This document shows, one piece after another, positions 53,996-64,000 of a DNA stretch of 64,000 nucleotides. Positions within the stretch are counted from its first letter, which is position 1. Every line of letters begins with the position of its first letter. The stretch is from Undaria pinnatifida (lineage: Eukaryota; Sar; Phaeophyceae; Laminariales; Alariaceae): positions 27,516,710-27,580,709 of the forward strand of contig JABAKD010000002.1 of NCBI GenBank assembly GCA_012845835.1, given 5' to 3'. Both the position numbers and the translations under genes were made by a program. Under the pieces are notes generated by a model. That model had not been told where the DNA came from. It was given only the letters and a program-made list of their open reading frames with translations, and did no database searches.

Positions 53996-54885
53996 GACCG
54001 GTGACAATAGAAAGCCGATAGTTTGACCGAAAAGTTTACAAACTTTTTTTTGGAGTTATTTGCTGAAAGAGTTACTTGCTGAAAGATTCCGGGTAACGTC
54101 GCTATGATGGGGTAAAAACGATTACATTTTTGTTTGTCTGGCTCTTTTCCTGGTCATGCGGCACAATTACTTTTTCATTAGGCCTTGATTACAACATTGT
54201 CCACCCAACACGATTGACCTTCAATCTCGAGATGGAGACAACCCACGATCACTCCTCTTCGTCCCGGACAAGGTCGCATGAGTGTAGGTGACAGCGCTGA
54301 AGAGTTAATCTCGATCCATCCCCTAGGGCGTGAGAGGTTGCTTGTGCTGTCGTGTGGTCTTCTGTCCAATCCGCTTAAAGTTCCATTTTTTGCCCGTTGG
54401 GAGACGATAGAGTTTTTGTCTCACTTTTCTACACACCAGCCCCCAAAGGTGTTTTTAACAGAAGCCTGATCGGCGCCCGCCACAAATCACAGGCCGTAGA
54501 GTGAGCACTAACTGTACACCAAGGGAGGGTCGGAGCCCCTAACGAGATCGCCACATTCCGAGTTCACGACGCTGTCGTTGATTCGTCGAACGAAGTGTGT
54601 GGAGCACACGAAATCACGCCGCGTCTAATCCAAGATTTGCTCGAGATTTTCTCAAGCAGATTTTGGCAAAGATGGCCGTGAGAAACATTTTTTTTCCCGG
54701 AAAATTGGAAAATCCCCAAAAATATTTGTACTAAATTGGACTCATCGGCGACCGTTCAGGCAAAGTTTGGCTGCGATTTTCGGGAATTTCAAACTTTTGG
54801 CGTTCCATTGACACCGGTCTTAGGATAGATCTTCCAGGAGTCGGCCCGTGGACTGCTGTTGCACCATTGTCCGGGTTAGGACTCA
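53996..54885. other. No gene recognised
   Basis: Nothing recognisable. Confidence 0.35.
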
Positions 54886-54889
54886 CGTC

Positions 54890-55025
54890 CTCGTGGGATC
54901 AAGGCACGGGCGTAGACCCAGCCCAAGCCCGACCCTAACCTTAGAACTAAACCCTGGCCCCAATTCGGACTCAAAACGGGCCAGAGACGCGGCCGCGCCT
55001 TCTTCGTTTCTTGTTTTTCCTTCGC
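54890..55025 (-). repeat. G-rich telomere-like dispersed repeat
   Basis: On the minus strand: GGCCCGTTTTGAGTCCGAAT, TGGGGCCAGGGTTTAG, AAGGTTAGGGTCGGGC and CTGGGTCTACGCCCGTGCC, parallel to 47165-47275. Confidence 0.65.
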
Positions 55026-55130
55026 AGTGCGGACGGGCTACGGACCACGACTGATTTGCCTCCTTTGCCCCTTTATGGGAGTATTTTTTTTCTTGGAAAG
55101 TTATCGTTCTCCCCGAAAAATTCTATCCTC

Positions 55131-55422
55131 AGGCGTTGTTTTAGCTATATAGTGTGCACAAGGCGTGCTCGGGGCTCGTGAAGGCGTTGCTCTATTTGCT
55201 CGCAGTTGGTGTCGCAGTGTCCGGCGTTCCTTCATTGTCGTCGCTAGAGTTACGTTAGATATGTACAATGCATTGCAGGCGTTGTTTTAGTTATATAGTG
55301 TGTACAAGGCGTGCTCGGGGCTCGTGAAGGCGTTGCTCTATTTGCTTTCAGTTAGTGTCGCAGTGTCCGGCGTTCCTTCGTTATCGTCGCTAGAGTGACT
55401 TTAGATACGTACAATGCATTGC
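55131..55422 (+). repeat. 146-bp tandem duplication
   Basis: AGGCGTTGTTTTAGCTATAT at 55131 recurs as AGGCGTTGTTTTAGTTATAT at 55277; the two units are almost identical through GTACAATGCATTGC, so the duplication is recent. Confidence 0.95.
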
Positions 55423-55785
55423 GGTATGAAGACAGGTTTAAAAACAGTGTAATAATGCAAAAACAGCAGCGGAGGGCTTTCAAGTTGCATACCAGGCACC
55501 AGTACTATATTATGCCGTGTACTCTGTATCTCCACAGATTAGACGTCAAACTTGCGAGGATGTGCGTTACCTTGGCACGCGACAGAAACCCTACACATAT
55601 CTGTGGCAGAGCTCCAAACCGCAAAGCTGACGCTCAGTAAGGAAATAGGGTCGCCACGACGCTGAATAGTAGTAGTAGCATTGGTGTATGGCGTTACACT
55701 TGTGTATGGCGTGACGCACTGTATATCTGGCAGGTAGTAGTGACCTATAAGACGAGTACGACTACTAGATATGAGTATACAATAC

Positions 55786-56085
55786 CGCGGCAATATGGTC
55801 GCCTTTTATCGTGACCACTGCTGCTTTTATGCTACTGCTTTGCCATTTTTGGTGATGGTTTGATTTCGTGTATACATGGAAAGGCTATACGAGTGTACCT
55901 GTGGTATATAATACCGCGGCTCTAAGCCGCTTGCCATTAGGTCGCCTTATGTTTGCAACACCGCCGCTGTATGCGGATAGTTACTTCAGTACCAGGCCCG
56001 TACTGCTTCACATTTTTTGTTGATGATTTGATGTTGTATATACAAGGGTAGGCTCCCGGTATACGAGCATTGCTGTACTCGTACG
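55786..56085 (+). repeat. Two diverged tandem units
   Basis: AATACCGCGGCAATATGGTC (55786) and AATACCGCGGCTCTAAGCCG (55909), each followed by GGTCGCCTTNTNTTTGT-like, TGATGGTTTGAT/TGATGATTTGAT and TGTATA segments. Confidence 0.7.
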
Positions 56086-56129
56086 GTATTATTACCAATG
56101 TTGCTGGTCCCCGTATACAGCTGTGCCCA

Positions 56130-56410
56130 CTTGATTGCCGCGTCCCATCACGGCATCGTACCATCGTGCGTCTCACCCCTCACGTTTCTTTCACCCACGT
56201 TCGTTGTAACCTCTTTTTGTAACGCAAAAATGCCCAAACATCAAGGGCTCCGTATTATGATGCTAGTAATACTGTTAGGGGAGACCGTTGTAACCAGAAC
56301 CCACGATAAGCACAAGCACCTATTGACCCTTTTAGCACCGCACTCTCGACATGGGAAGCAAACACTTGGAGTTAGACTAGGATCAGTCTTGGGAGTAAGA
56401 AATGGGTTAA
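56130..56410 (+). repeat. Repeat unit plus a lone 62-kb satellite monomer
   Basis: 56130-56275 (CGTGCGTCTCACCCCTCACG, AACGCAAAAATGCCC) is repeated at 56830-56960. At 56328-56410, CTTTTAGCACCGCACTCTCG, ACATGGGAAGCAAACACTTG and GACTAGGATCAGTCTTGGGA match the monomer of the array at 62037-62741. Confidence 0.75.
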
Positions 56411-56829
56411 CGTTAACCCCTCTGAGACTTGAGAGTGAAAACATGTGGGAAAAATAATGACGAGAGTGCAGCATCGGCCATGCCACCAAGCAGCTTGGAC
56501 TGCTGGGATAGGGGATCTGTCCATAGCGGAAGTAAATGGAGCTGCAGGGCATGCGGGGAGCATGGCGGACCTCGCGCTGCTGCCGTACTGCTGCACACTC
56601 TCACTACAGTGGACGCTTTTGATGAAACCGTACTGGTTGCTCTTGAGGTCGCTGCACCTGGACCCCAACAGGGCTAGTATATAATACGTCCCCCTTTTTT
56701 CTTCTAGCCATGTTCAGGTCTGATTACTATGTAAATCGCTTCTATTAATACGGCCGCAGTGTATAGCTGGTAGAAGGCTTCCCTCCCGGGTGTGCCTACG
56801 GGAGTGACGCTACCTGTAGCCCCAATGGT

Positions 56830-56960
56830 GGCCTCAGCGCATCATGACATCATCGCGTCGTGCGTTTCACCCCTCATTTTTCGTCCCACCCACGTCCGTT
56901 CTGGCCCGATTTTGTGGCGTAAAAACACCCGAACACTCCGTGTCGTGATGCTATGATTCA
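56830..56960 (+). repeat. Second copy of the 56.1-kb repeat
   Basis: CGTGCGTTTCACCCCTCATT, CACCCACGTCCGTTCTGGCC, GGCGTAAAAACACCCGAACA and GTGATGCTA. Confidence 0.75.
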
Positions 56961-58355
56961 GTACGATGTTATATGATGCAATACGTGGTTTCCTGCAGGG
57001 ATCTGCTTGCGAAAGTGGCGCAAGAGCGAAGCGAAAATCTTCCAGCACCTGAGCATATTACCTTACTGGTAAAAATATCCACCAAAACAAAGGACCTTTT
57101 TGGACTGTTTTTCGAAAGGTCAGGGTTAGGGTATTAAGTAATTAGCAACTGAAGCCATGGATGGGGTGCCGCTGTTGCTGTGGCAAACCTAAGAATTGTG
57201 TATGTTCTGTTAACATCACCATGCAGGTACGTGGCGTATATAAGCGGTTGAGAATTCCGTTGGGTGACCCGGGGATGTTTCGATATGCCCCCCCACCCCC
57301 CGGGGGATACCCCCGGGGATTGTGGTCGGCTTTCTAGTAGAGCACTGCAAGGGATTTTGATGTGATTTACAGCGCTTGTGCAGACCGAACAATCGACGTG
57401 TTTGGCGATTTGTTTTGAAAAGTGTTTTGCGTTGTTGGAATTATACCTTAAGAACTGCCCTTCTTAACTTTGGACGAATTTGGCGTGTTTGGAGGGAGGG
57501 GGGCGAACAAAAAGGTGGAACTGAAGCTCTCCAGAGCTCGAACCCACGCCCCAAAATTCCACGTTGGACTCAAGTTACGTGAGTATTCGCCCAACAGTTT
57601 TAGTTTTATTTCTGGAGCCAGACTGGCATCGCAATACTCACGGCACACGCGTGACACATGGCACACAGAGCGCCCCAAGTTCCTTGACAACATACCGGTA
57701 GTCTGTCCCTGCTCAGGGAACCCAGAGTTTTGGCGAAACCGTACGACGTGCGAAGAGATATAATGAGAACCACTCTCCTCAAAACAAATGCTCAAGTTCA
57801 CCTATGACACGACCCATATAACATGTTGAGGCCTCGCAAAGAAACCCCGGGAAATCGTCTTATCTACTCCCGCTCAAAAAAGGTTTGACAGCACGCCACG
57901 CGTGACGCACAGAACGGAGCGCGGCCAAAACTCCCATGTTAATATTTTACGGCCGCCCTGTCTCTGCACAGGTTTTTTAGATTTTTGATGAACCGTGCGG
58001 TTTGTGATGAGATTTGAGCAACAAAACGCACAAAAAAGATCGCACGTCAGACAGATCAGATCTACAGCAGTCACGGTTTATGATATATGTCTTCCAGGGC
58101 AGATACATCCCTGGATTATGTTATCCGCATGACCTATGTAGATCACGTCGGGTGAGAGCCGCGATGATCAGAGTGATCTAGCTCGTGTATCCTGGGTTGG
58201 ATCTATACGACACAGATCCTTCACAACATGACATAATTACGGATATAGGTTCTATATAGATCTATATGATCTGTACTCGAGGTGTGAAAAATTCACAACT
58301 ACAGATATATTTATGATGTAGCCCTCAGGCGCAGCTCACGCTGGCCAATTTTGGC
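56961..58355. other. No gene recognised
   Basis: 57540-57590 (minus) has a tRNA-B-box-like GTGGGTTCGAGCTC but no A box. Short CCCCGGGGGATACCCCCGGG palindrome near 57296-57318. The rest is unremarkable, with the 3' flank of the minus-strand exon that ends at 58360. Confidence 0.35.
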
Positions 58356-58359
58356 GGAT

Positions 58360-58608
58360 CTATCCCGCCTGCGGCCGCCCTCCTCGTGCGGTTTCTTCGC
58401 CGGAGCGCGCCCCCGCCTTGGCCGCGGGAGCCGGCGCCGCAGGTCCGCTCACGCGGCACCGCACGCGCTCGCACAAGGCCTCTAGGCCGGCATCTACAAC
58501 GAGTCTTCGGTCATCTGTCAGGCCTTCCCGGCGCCGTACGCGCTCGCACGAGGCCGCGAGGCTGGCATCTACGACGAGTCGTCCGTAGTCTGTCAGGTAT
58601 TTCCTTCC
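58360..58608 (-). CDS. Terminal exon with a tandem peptide repeat
   Basis: Minus-strand exon: acceptor CGCCGACAG, 82 codons, TAG stop at 58360-58362. It has two copies of a repeat of about 26 residues, YLTDYGRLVVDASLAASCER then VRRR, and GLTDDRRLVVDAGLEALCER then VRCR, followed by an Ala/Gly/Arg-rich end. Each repeat looks like an amphipathic helix (LVVDAGLEALCERV). The plus strand is also open (58386-58874) but is arginine-rich and typical of antisense. No family recognised. Earlier exons lie above 58608 and were not found. Confidence 0.5.
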   Translation of the reverse strand, partial: GRKYLTDYGRLVVDASLAASCERVRRREGLTDDRRLVVDAGLEALCERVRCRVSGPAAPAPAAKAGARSGEETARGGRPQAG

Positions 58609-58924
58609 CTGTCGGCGATTTGGCGCCTCGCCTCACGACATGTTTTTGTGTGTGTGACGCCGCTGCCGTGAATTCCTATTGGCAGTTACAGCTATCCTTC
58701 CGCGAGTTCCCAGCGGCAGCTATAATATATTTTTTTGATGCAGCGTTTTGTGCGTACATGCCCTGCCAGCTTTTCCCTTGGCGTGCAATCCGGCAAGGTC
58801 GTGCCAGATACCAGGTAGTGGGTAATTATCCCCGAGAAAATTTTGATGGTACACAGATGAGGTACACGGGTTGATAGTTGATAGTGGGATGTACGTGTGT
58901 GTAGAGGTATGGTGTAGATAGGCG

Positions 58925-59131
58925 GTCACCCCCGTAGTCTAGTGGTCATCCTCGACAATTTCCACGATCGAAGCCACTGTTTCAGTCGACGGGGGGGGGA
59001 GGAGAGCCTGCTAAGTGACCCAGATCTGAATTTACGACTAGGGAGGAAGAAGGAGAAGGAGAACGCGCCAAGATAATACCAGGTAGATGGTAGATGGGAT
59101 GAGCAAATAAAAAGAACAAACAAAAAAAGAG
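58925..59131 (+). mobile_element. SINE family 3
   Basis: tRNA-like head with A box TAGTCTAGTGG at 58935-58945, a perfect fit to the consensus, and a degenerate B box. Body with GTGACCCAGATCTGAATT, then GGTAGATGGTAGATGGGATG and an A-rich tail. Confidence 0.7.
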
Positions 59132-59584
59132 GACTATTACCTGGTTGTTAACCGTCTGGGTTATACCTGTATGTCTGGTAGCTGGTATAATGTACCAGAG
59201 CGGTATTGTTAGGAAGCTCGGTCGTTCGGTATGTCTAGATGGCGAACGGCGTGCAGAGTTATGGGTTGTGATCCCTTCGTAGAACCATCTCCATCCTCTG
59301 TCATCACTACCATGGCCTCCTGGTAGCGTAGTATGGTTAGCAAAAGCAGGGGAATGCGGAGGTTTTCGTGTGTGTCGTGGATTCCGATTACAATGGTCCT
59401 CCGCTAGTGGTAGCATTAACAGCTCAATTGCTGTGCCTGAATTGGTGCAGTAGCCTTTTGCGATGGTATCTCAACCTACGAATCTTACCAGATAGAAGTA
59501 TCCAAAGATATTTCGTTTTTTTTTTTAGGGGTCCGCAAATTTTTCTCAGTTTTTCCGAACCACACGCCGCAAAGCCCGCGGCCG
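59132..59584. other. No recognised feature
   Basis: Unremarkable. Confidence 0.35.
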
Positions 59585-59680
59585 GGTGTGAACCTTAGCC
59601 TGCGCCTCGGTTACGGTTGGGGTTAGGGTAGGGTTAGGGTTTTAGTTAGGGTTGGGGTTGGGTCGACGCCCTCTCGCGAT
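59585..59680 (+). repeat. Telomere-like G-rich repeat
   Basis: GGTTGGGGTTAGGGTAGGGT, TAGGGTTTTAGTTAGGGTTG and GGGTTGGGTCGACGCCC. Related to 47165-47275 and 54890-55025; this copy is the closest to (TTAGGG)n. Confidence 0.75.
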
Positions 59681-59872
59681 TCGTTAAACACACATCCGCA
59701 CCAAAACAGAAGACCAGCCTAAGAACCTACATGAAGTAAAGTATATACTTGTACTTGTTATGGTACTTTTATCTGGTACGATTTGTGGGTCAAAGGACCG
59801 GCGAAGGCGCCTCGAAATGGTGCATTGTCGTGTTGCCTGTTCCAAGTGCATGCTTGAAGGGATACGTTGAAA

Positions 59873-60235
59873 ATGCGTTGTAGGGAATGTGAACGCCCGA
59901 AAAGCGCACTGAACGTATCGTGTCGTTGCAAGATCATTAGTTGTGGTGCCGTGGCAATATCATCCATGGTTGGGGTTTACGGTGAAGCCGGCGAAAAGGC
60001 GGGGGGTGACACGGAGATTCGGGCACGGGGTGACACGGAGATTCGGGCACGGGGTGACACGGAGATTCTGGCACGCGATGCCGGAAATCGGCCCCTATTT
60101 GTCAGAGAAACAATATTGACGATATCAGCATCGACCATACGAAACAAAACGAGCGGTGGGCCTAGGGGGTGGTTGGTTTACGTTCCGGACTTCACTTCCG
60201 AGGAGTTGTACTCTACGGACGCCGCACGGTACTAA
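59873..60235 (+). CDS. Hypothetical protein with Cys cluster and octapeptide repeat
   Basis: ATG at 59873, 120 codons, TAA. The N-terminus MRCRECERPKSALNVSCRCK, IISCG has CxxC and CxC spacing that could bind zinc. At about residues 44-68 the octapeptide GDTEIRAR occurs three times (24-bp DNA repeat, 60005-60077), and the C-terminus reads GGPRGWLVYVPDFTSEELYS then TDAARY. The frame persists through the repeat, which fits coding but does not prove it. No family recognised. Confidence 0.4.
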   Translation: MRCRECERPKSALNVSCRCKIISCGAVAISSMVGVYGEAGEKAGGDTEIRARGDTEIRARGDTEILARDAGNRPLFVRETILTISASTIRNKTSGGPRGWLVYVPDFTSEELYSTDAARY

Positions 60236-60239
60236 GCGT

Positions 60240-60744
60240 CCTTCAGCGTGCCCACATACGGGCCTATCAATCAGACCGCAGATTAAGATTTTCGATTTTT
60301 TTTGGGGGGGGGAGTGCCGAAAGGGTTAAAAAAGGGCAAATCGGTCGGAGCCACCGAAAAATAGATAAGAGAGGGCTTCCCTTGTCTGCCAAAACCGAAT
60401 GTTATTGAGTCGGGTCTGACACGCCTTTCCATCTATAGGAGGAACAGGACATCGCTACAACCGTATGGTCGACTTTGCGTGCGGCTTAATAGTCGTAACG
60501 TTAATCGTTTCACCATGCATGCATGCCCCTCTCGCGGGTGTCGAACCCCACGCAAACGCGATCTCGACTCGGGTGCCTCTCATTCAGTGAGCATTCGTGT
60601 TGATCGCGGTTTCCTGGACTGCCAGAGATAGACTCTTTTGCGCTGAGACTTCCGTCGGGACGTCGGCGTCGGGATAGGAGAGCTCTAGTTCAGAGAGGTA
60701 TATACTTTCGGCCCGAACTGTACCTCTCTTGATGCCTTTACGGC
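60240..60744. other. No gene recognised
   Basis: A minus-strand frame at 60584-60808 (ESIYLSELELSYPDADVPTE) reads like protein but lacks start and splice support. Confidence 0.35.
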
Positions 60745-60826
60745 TGGCAACACGTTTTTGGGATAAAACTACTTTAAATGAGTATAGGGAGGGGTTGTAG
60801 GGCTCCAAAGGGGTTTAGCCCTTTCG
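60745..60826 (+). repeat. Dispersed repeat shared with family C copy 1
   Basis: GGCAACACGTTTTTGGGATA, GAGTATAGGGAGGGGTTGTA and GGGCTCCAAAGGGGTTTAG match 4224-4302. Confidence 0.7.
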
Positions 60827-61118
60827 GGCTTTAGAGGGAAGAAAATTGACGAAAAATATTGACGAAAACACACTCGGTCATACATGGCAGCCCGGGACGG
60901 CGGATAGAGGGTGTGATCATTAGTGTGTTCTAAGCGCAACGGTAGGAGCCGTACGACATGTATACGCACCGCGTTCTAAAACTATTAAATAGTATAATGG
61001 CACTGCCGCAAGCTCTTGCTAGAGACGGTTGAGAAAATGGGAAAACTCTCGTTTTTGGTCGATCTAAACGGGCGTCGTGAAGGGTTAAGCCGGAGCACCC
61101 ATTCTACTGTTGACAATA

Positions 61119-61120
<2 letters not shown>

Positions 61121-61172
<52 letters not shown>

Positions 61173-61200
61173 AGGTAGTAGTAGTGGTAGTAGTAGCAGC
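61121..61200. repeat. (TAG)n microsatellite
   Basis: About sixteen units of TAG, then imperfect. Confidence 0.95.
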
Positions 61201-61264
61201 AGTAGCTAGTGGTGTTGATAGTAATACGAAGTGAAATAGTAATGGTAGCGTTAGTGGTGGCGTA

Positions 61265-61357
61265 TATTGAGTAATGCGCGCGATCGGAGTATATATCACA
61301 CTGCCTTGAAAGACGAGTTTCGACGAAATCTTCTACCTCACAGCCGTAGTGCATTTA
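61265..61357 (-). repeat. Family A fragment
   Basis: GCGCGCGATCGGAGTATATA, GACGAGTTTCGACGAAATCT, CTCACAGCCGTAGTGCATTT. Confidence 0.8.
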
Positions 61358-62036
61358 TTTTTTTTGTAATACTAGACTATATACCTATTAATAATTCATT
61401 GCTGTGTCACACGCGGGCCCACGCGAATGCCAGAAGCGAGAAAGCACAAGGAGGTTCGTGCATGGTATCATAGACGGTGTGGTACGTGATTTAAGAGCCC
61501 CTCGGAAACAGGCCAGTGTTACCGCTCTTATCTCCCTACCGCTCTTATCCTGGACTGGGTACCATGTAAGTTTTGGTATAAGTTGTCGCGATCATGCCAG
61601 TGTACCGGTAGGTTTTAATGTAGGCGTCACAAAACGTGACAAGCCGGTTTCACCGCTTTTGACCTCTTTCCCGCTGCCACAATTATCCCACACTATTTTC
61701 AAGTAGTTTTCCCGAAAACGTGACAAGCGTATTTCACCGGTCTTAACCCTTGTGCGGCCCATGAGCAGCGAAAAACAAGCCATAAACGCGTCCTTATCAT
61801 GGCGCGAGGATACAGCACACCGCAGTGCAAGCTCACAGTGCGCGTATCGTACAGGCACTTGCGTCGGAGGGGGACTGGAAAACCGTCGTCACGTAATCTA
61901 GTAGTCCGGGTTGCTTCGTTGCTTCGCTTCGTGTGGAGGGTGCTGCAATCGTCAGTTTTATTCGTCATGTTTTTCCTATATCATAATCAAGTAAATCCCA
62001 AAAGGGTTTACCTGGTAAGTTATAAACCCTTTTTTT
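61358..62036. other. No gene recognised; short dispersed repeat at 61662-61722
   Basis: 61662-61722 matches 53895-53955. CGTGACAAGCCGGTTTCACCGC (61636) and CGTGACAAGCGTATTTCACCGG (61719) are two copies of a local repeat. Confidence 0.4.
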
Positions 62037-62741
62037 AGCGCCGCACTTAGCAACCCTTTTAGCGCCGCACTCCCGACATGGGGGAAAAAATATTTGAAGA
62101 TAGACTAGGATAATTTTAGGAGTTGACCCTTTTTAGTTATAACCCTAAACCCTTTTTCTAGCGCCGCACTCCCGACACGGGGGACAAAATACTTGGAGAC
62201 AGACTAGAATAATTTTTGGAGTAACCCTTTTTTAGTTATAACCCTTTTTTTAGCGCCGCACTCCCGACATGGCGGACAAAATAGTTGGAGATGGACTAGG
62301 ATAGTTTGAGGAGTAACCCTTTTTAGTTATGAACCCTTTTTTGTAGCGCCGCACTCCCGACATGGCAGACAAAATACTTGGAGATATACCAGAATAATTT
62401 CAGGAGTAACCCTTTCTAGTTATAACCCTTTTTTTTAGCGTCGCACTCCCGACATGGGGGACAAAATACTTGGAGATAGACTAGGATAGTTGTAGGAGTA
62501 ACCCTTTTTAGCTATAACCCTTTTTTTAGCGCCGCACTCCCGACATGGCGGACAAAATACTTGGAGATATACTAGGATAATTTCAGGAGTAACCCTTTTT
62601 TGGCGCCGCACTCCCGGCATGGGGGACAAAATACTTGGAGATAGACTAGGATAATTTTAGGAGTATCCCTTTTTTAGCGCCGCACTCCCGACACGGGGGA
62701 CAAAATACTTGGAGATAGACTAGGATAATTTTAGGAGTTGG
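62037..62741 (+). repeat. Satellite-like tandem array, about 92-bp and 75-bp units
   Basis: Monomer landmarks AGCGCCGCACTCCCGACATG, GGGGACAAAATACTTGGAGA, TAGACTAGGATAATTTTAGG and AGTAACCCTTTTT. Starts near 62060, 62158, 62252, 62345, 62437, 62528, 62604 and 62678 give spacings of 98, 94, 93, 92, 91, 76 and 74. The short units lack the AGTTATAACCCTTTTT segment. Units are highly alike. Confidence 0.95.
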
Positions 62742-63416
62742 GAGATTGGGTTTAATCCGTTTGCTCTCAGCGCGGACGCTCTTAAGTCGGGCACCCTGCT
62801 ATACATCCCTGGTATCCTGTCCCATGCATCTTTTGCTATCGCGGTTTTGTAGTGCGTTTGGTGGCCGTTGTAGGAATCCCTCGAGAAACTACATACTAAA
62901 ATTGATTGTACCGCGAAACGAACGCATGCGTCGCCGGAGTGGAAACCCATCCCACGCACTGACTGCGACTGTCGATCCAGTGGTGTCTACAGAACGTGTC
63001 GACATCAGCGGGCCGCGCTGGAAGGGGAAAAAACGCGAAAACATTAAGAAAACCGAATGGGCCACTCGAAACAGCCCGGGCTGTTGGGTTTTGGGGGCGA
63101 GTCTGTAGCACGGCGTTTGCAGCTATATATATCGATTGGCTTTTCGTCACCTAAAGAAGAGAAACAAACAGTCCGATCGTGGATACGAGGGTGATTGGGA
63201 AGTTTTGTGGCATACGAAAATCCCTCATACTGCTGTACCTGGTAGATCAGTAGACAGGCACATAGCTGTCGAGTTTTTTTTTTTTGCGTGTACGTCCATC
63301 ATCTGTCGCTCTGTTGGGACTTTGAGAAGGACCAAAGCAACGAACAGAGAGTATCGGCCAGACGAAGCACAAGCGGGCCGCTAGGCTAGGGGGAACATTT
63401 GTAATGAGGTCCAAAT
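62742..63416. other. No gene recognised
   Basis: A 120-aa plus-strand frame (62746-63108) and an 84-aa minus one overlap; neither has a domain. Confidence 0.35.
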
Positions 63417-63622
63417 ATATAATTTTTCTTATGCACAAATTGACTTGCGGAAAGCGCGAGAGCGTGAGTTAGCAACACTCGATGAAAAATCGACGAGCAG
63501 TGGGATTGCTGAACCCTATGCGCGATAAAAATTGAAGGCAAGAACCGGGGGGAAGAACGGACGACACCTGTGACCACGGCTTGTCCAGAAGCTGGAAAGT
63601 AGATGTGTGAGAAAAAAAAAGA
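63417..63622 (+). mobile_element. SINE family 1, copy e (3' part)
   Basis: Starts at CACAAATTGACTTGCGGAAA and follows the family body to GTGACCACGGCTTGTCCAGA, AGCTGGAAAGTAGATGTGTG and an A-rich tail. The tRNA head is absent (5' truncation). Confidence 0.9.
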
Positions 63623-64000
63623 TGGTGAGTAGAGAAAAAAAATAAACGGGGGAATACAAAAGTTTTTTGTTGTTGTTTATGTTGTGAGTTCTGATTACTA
63701 CGGCGGTGTGTTGTTAACAACAGGGGAATCTATATAGTTTTTTGTGTATGTCGTATGTTCTAATTGCTATGTAGCTAGGACTAGGGGGTAATGATTCTAT
63801 TGCCAGGAACGGTTGTTGGAAGGGCTTTTACGAAACCCGCGCGGCACAACGTGCTTGATCGTACGGGTAGGTACGCTCGTTCTTAGGAGGAAGTGATGTT
63901 TGTTGGTGGCATCACCCCCTGGCTCACGCCGTGTGTGTCGAGCTGTCCATCAACCTCTCCGCCGTGCGGAGACTTTCGTGGACCTAAAGGCACGGCATCG
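63623..64000. other. No recognised feature
   Basis: Unremarkable to the end of the window. Confidence 0.35.

Noticed and set aside
58386-58874. 162-aa plus-strand frame
   Set aside because: Arginine-rich antisense of a better minus-strand exon.

Overview
The window looks like nuclear DNA of a eukaryote with sparse genes and long introns. Base composition is near balanced, coding sequence sits in short exons with GT/AG ends, and most of the rest is repeats: tRNA-derived SINEs, MITEs, a LINE remnant, minisatellites and long simple repeats. Ankyrin exons with long introns, a Rab5-type exon and this repeat load would fit a stramenopile alga such as a brown alga. That placement is a guess from style; no marker gene proves it. 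I saw no rRNA gene, intact tRNA gene, CRISPR array, organelle DNA or LTR/viral element.

Layout: 0-3 kb holds a SINE, a five-unit tandem array rich in CCAAT boxes, a doubtful ORF and the last exon of a minus-strand gene. 3.7-15 kb is repeat territory: a hAT-like MITE, SINEs, tandem arrays at 7.3-9.0 kb, and several copies of a dispersed family called A here. 15.8-17.9 kb is a 5'-truncated LINE whose 3' region is duplicated. 18-26 kb holds more family A (including an inverted pair), a foldback element, a second SINE family, a five-unit minisatellite and a SINE flanked by 41-bp direct repeats. 28.0-28.6 kb is the first exon of a probable secreted protein (minus strand). 30.8-31.3 kb is an unrecognised plus-strand ORF.

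33.6-46.8 kb is the main result: four minus-strand exons that I read as one ankyrin-repeat gene about 13 kb long. It starts MGQGNS (a possible myristoylation site), carries ankyrin repeats and ends in a long disordered tail. Its introns are filled with SINEs, MITEs, a 960-bp TTG array and a roughly ten-unit degenerate array whose monomer resembles the intron-exon boundary beside it. 49.8-51 kb holds a second copy of a repeat also found at 44.7-45.5 kb. 51.6 kb is a Rab5-type first exon with no second exon that I could find. 53.5 kb and 58.4-58.6 kb hold further exons of unknown proteins. 55-57 kb and 62.0-62.7 kb are tandem repeats, and 63.4 kb is another SINE copy.

The genes shown here do not form a pathway. 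The notable content is how the repeats, nested insertions and long introns fit together.
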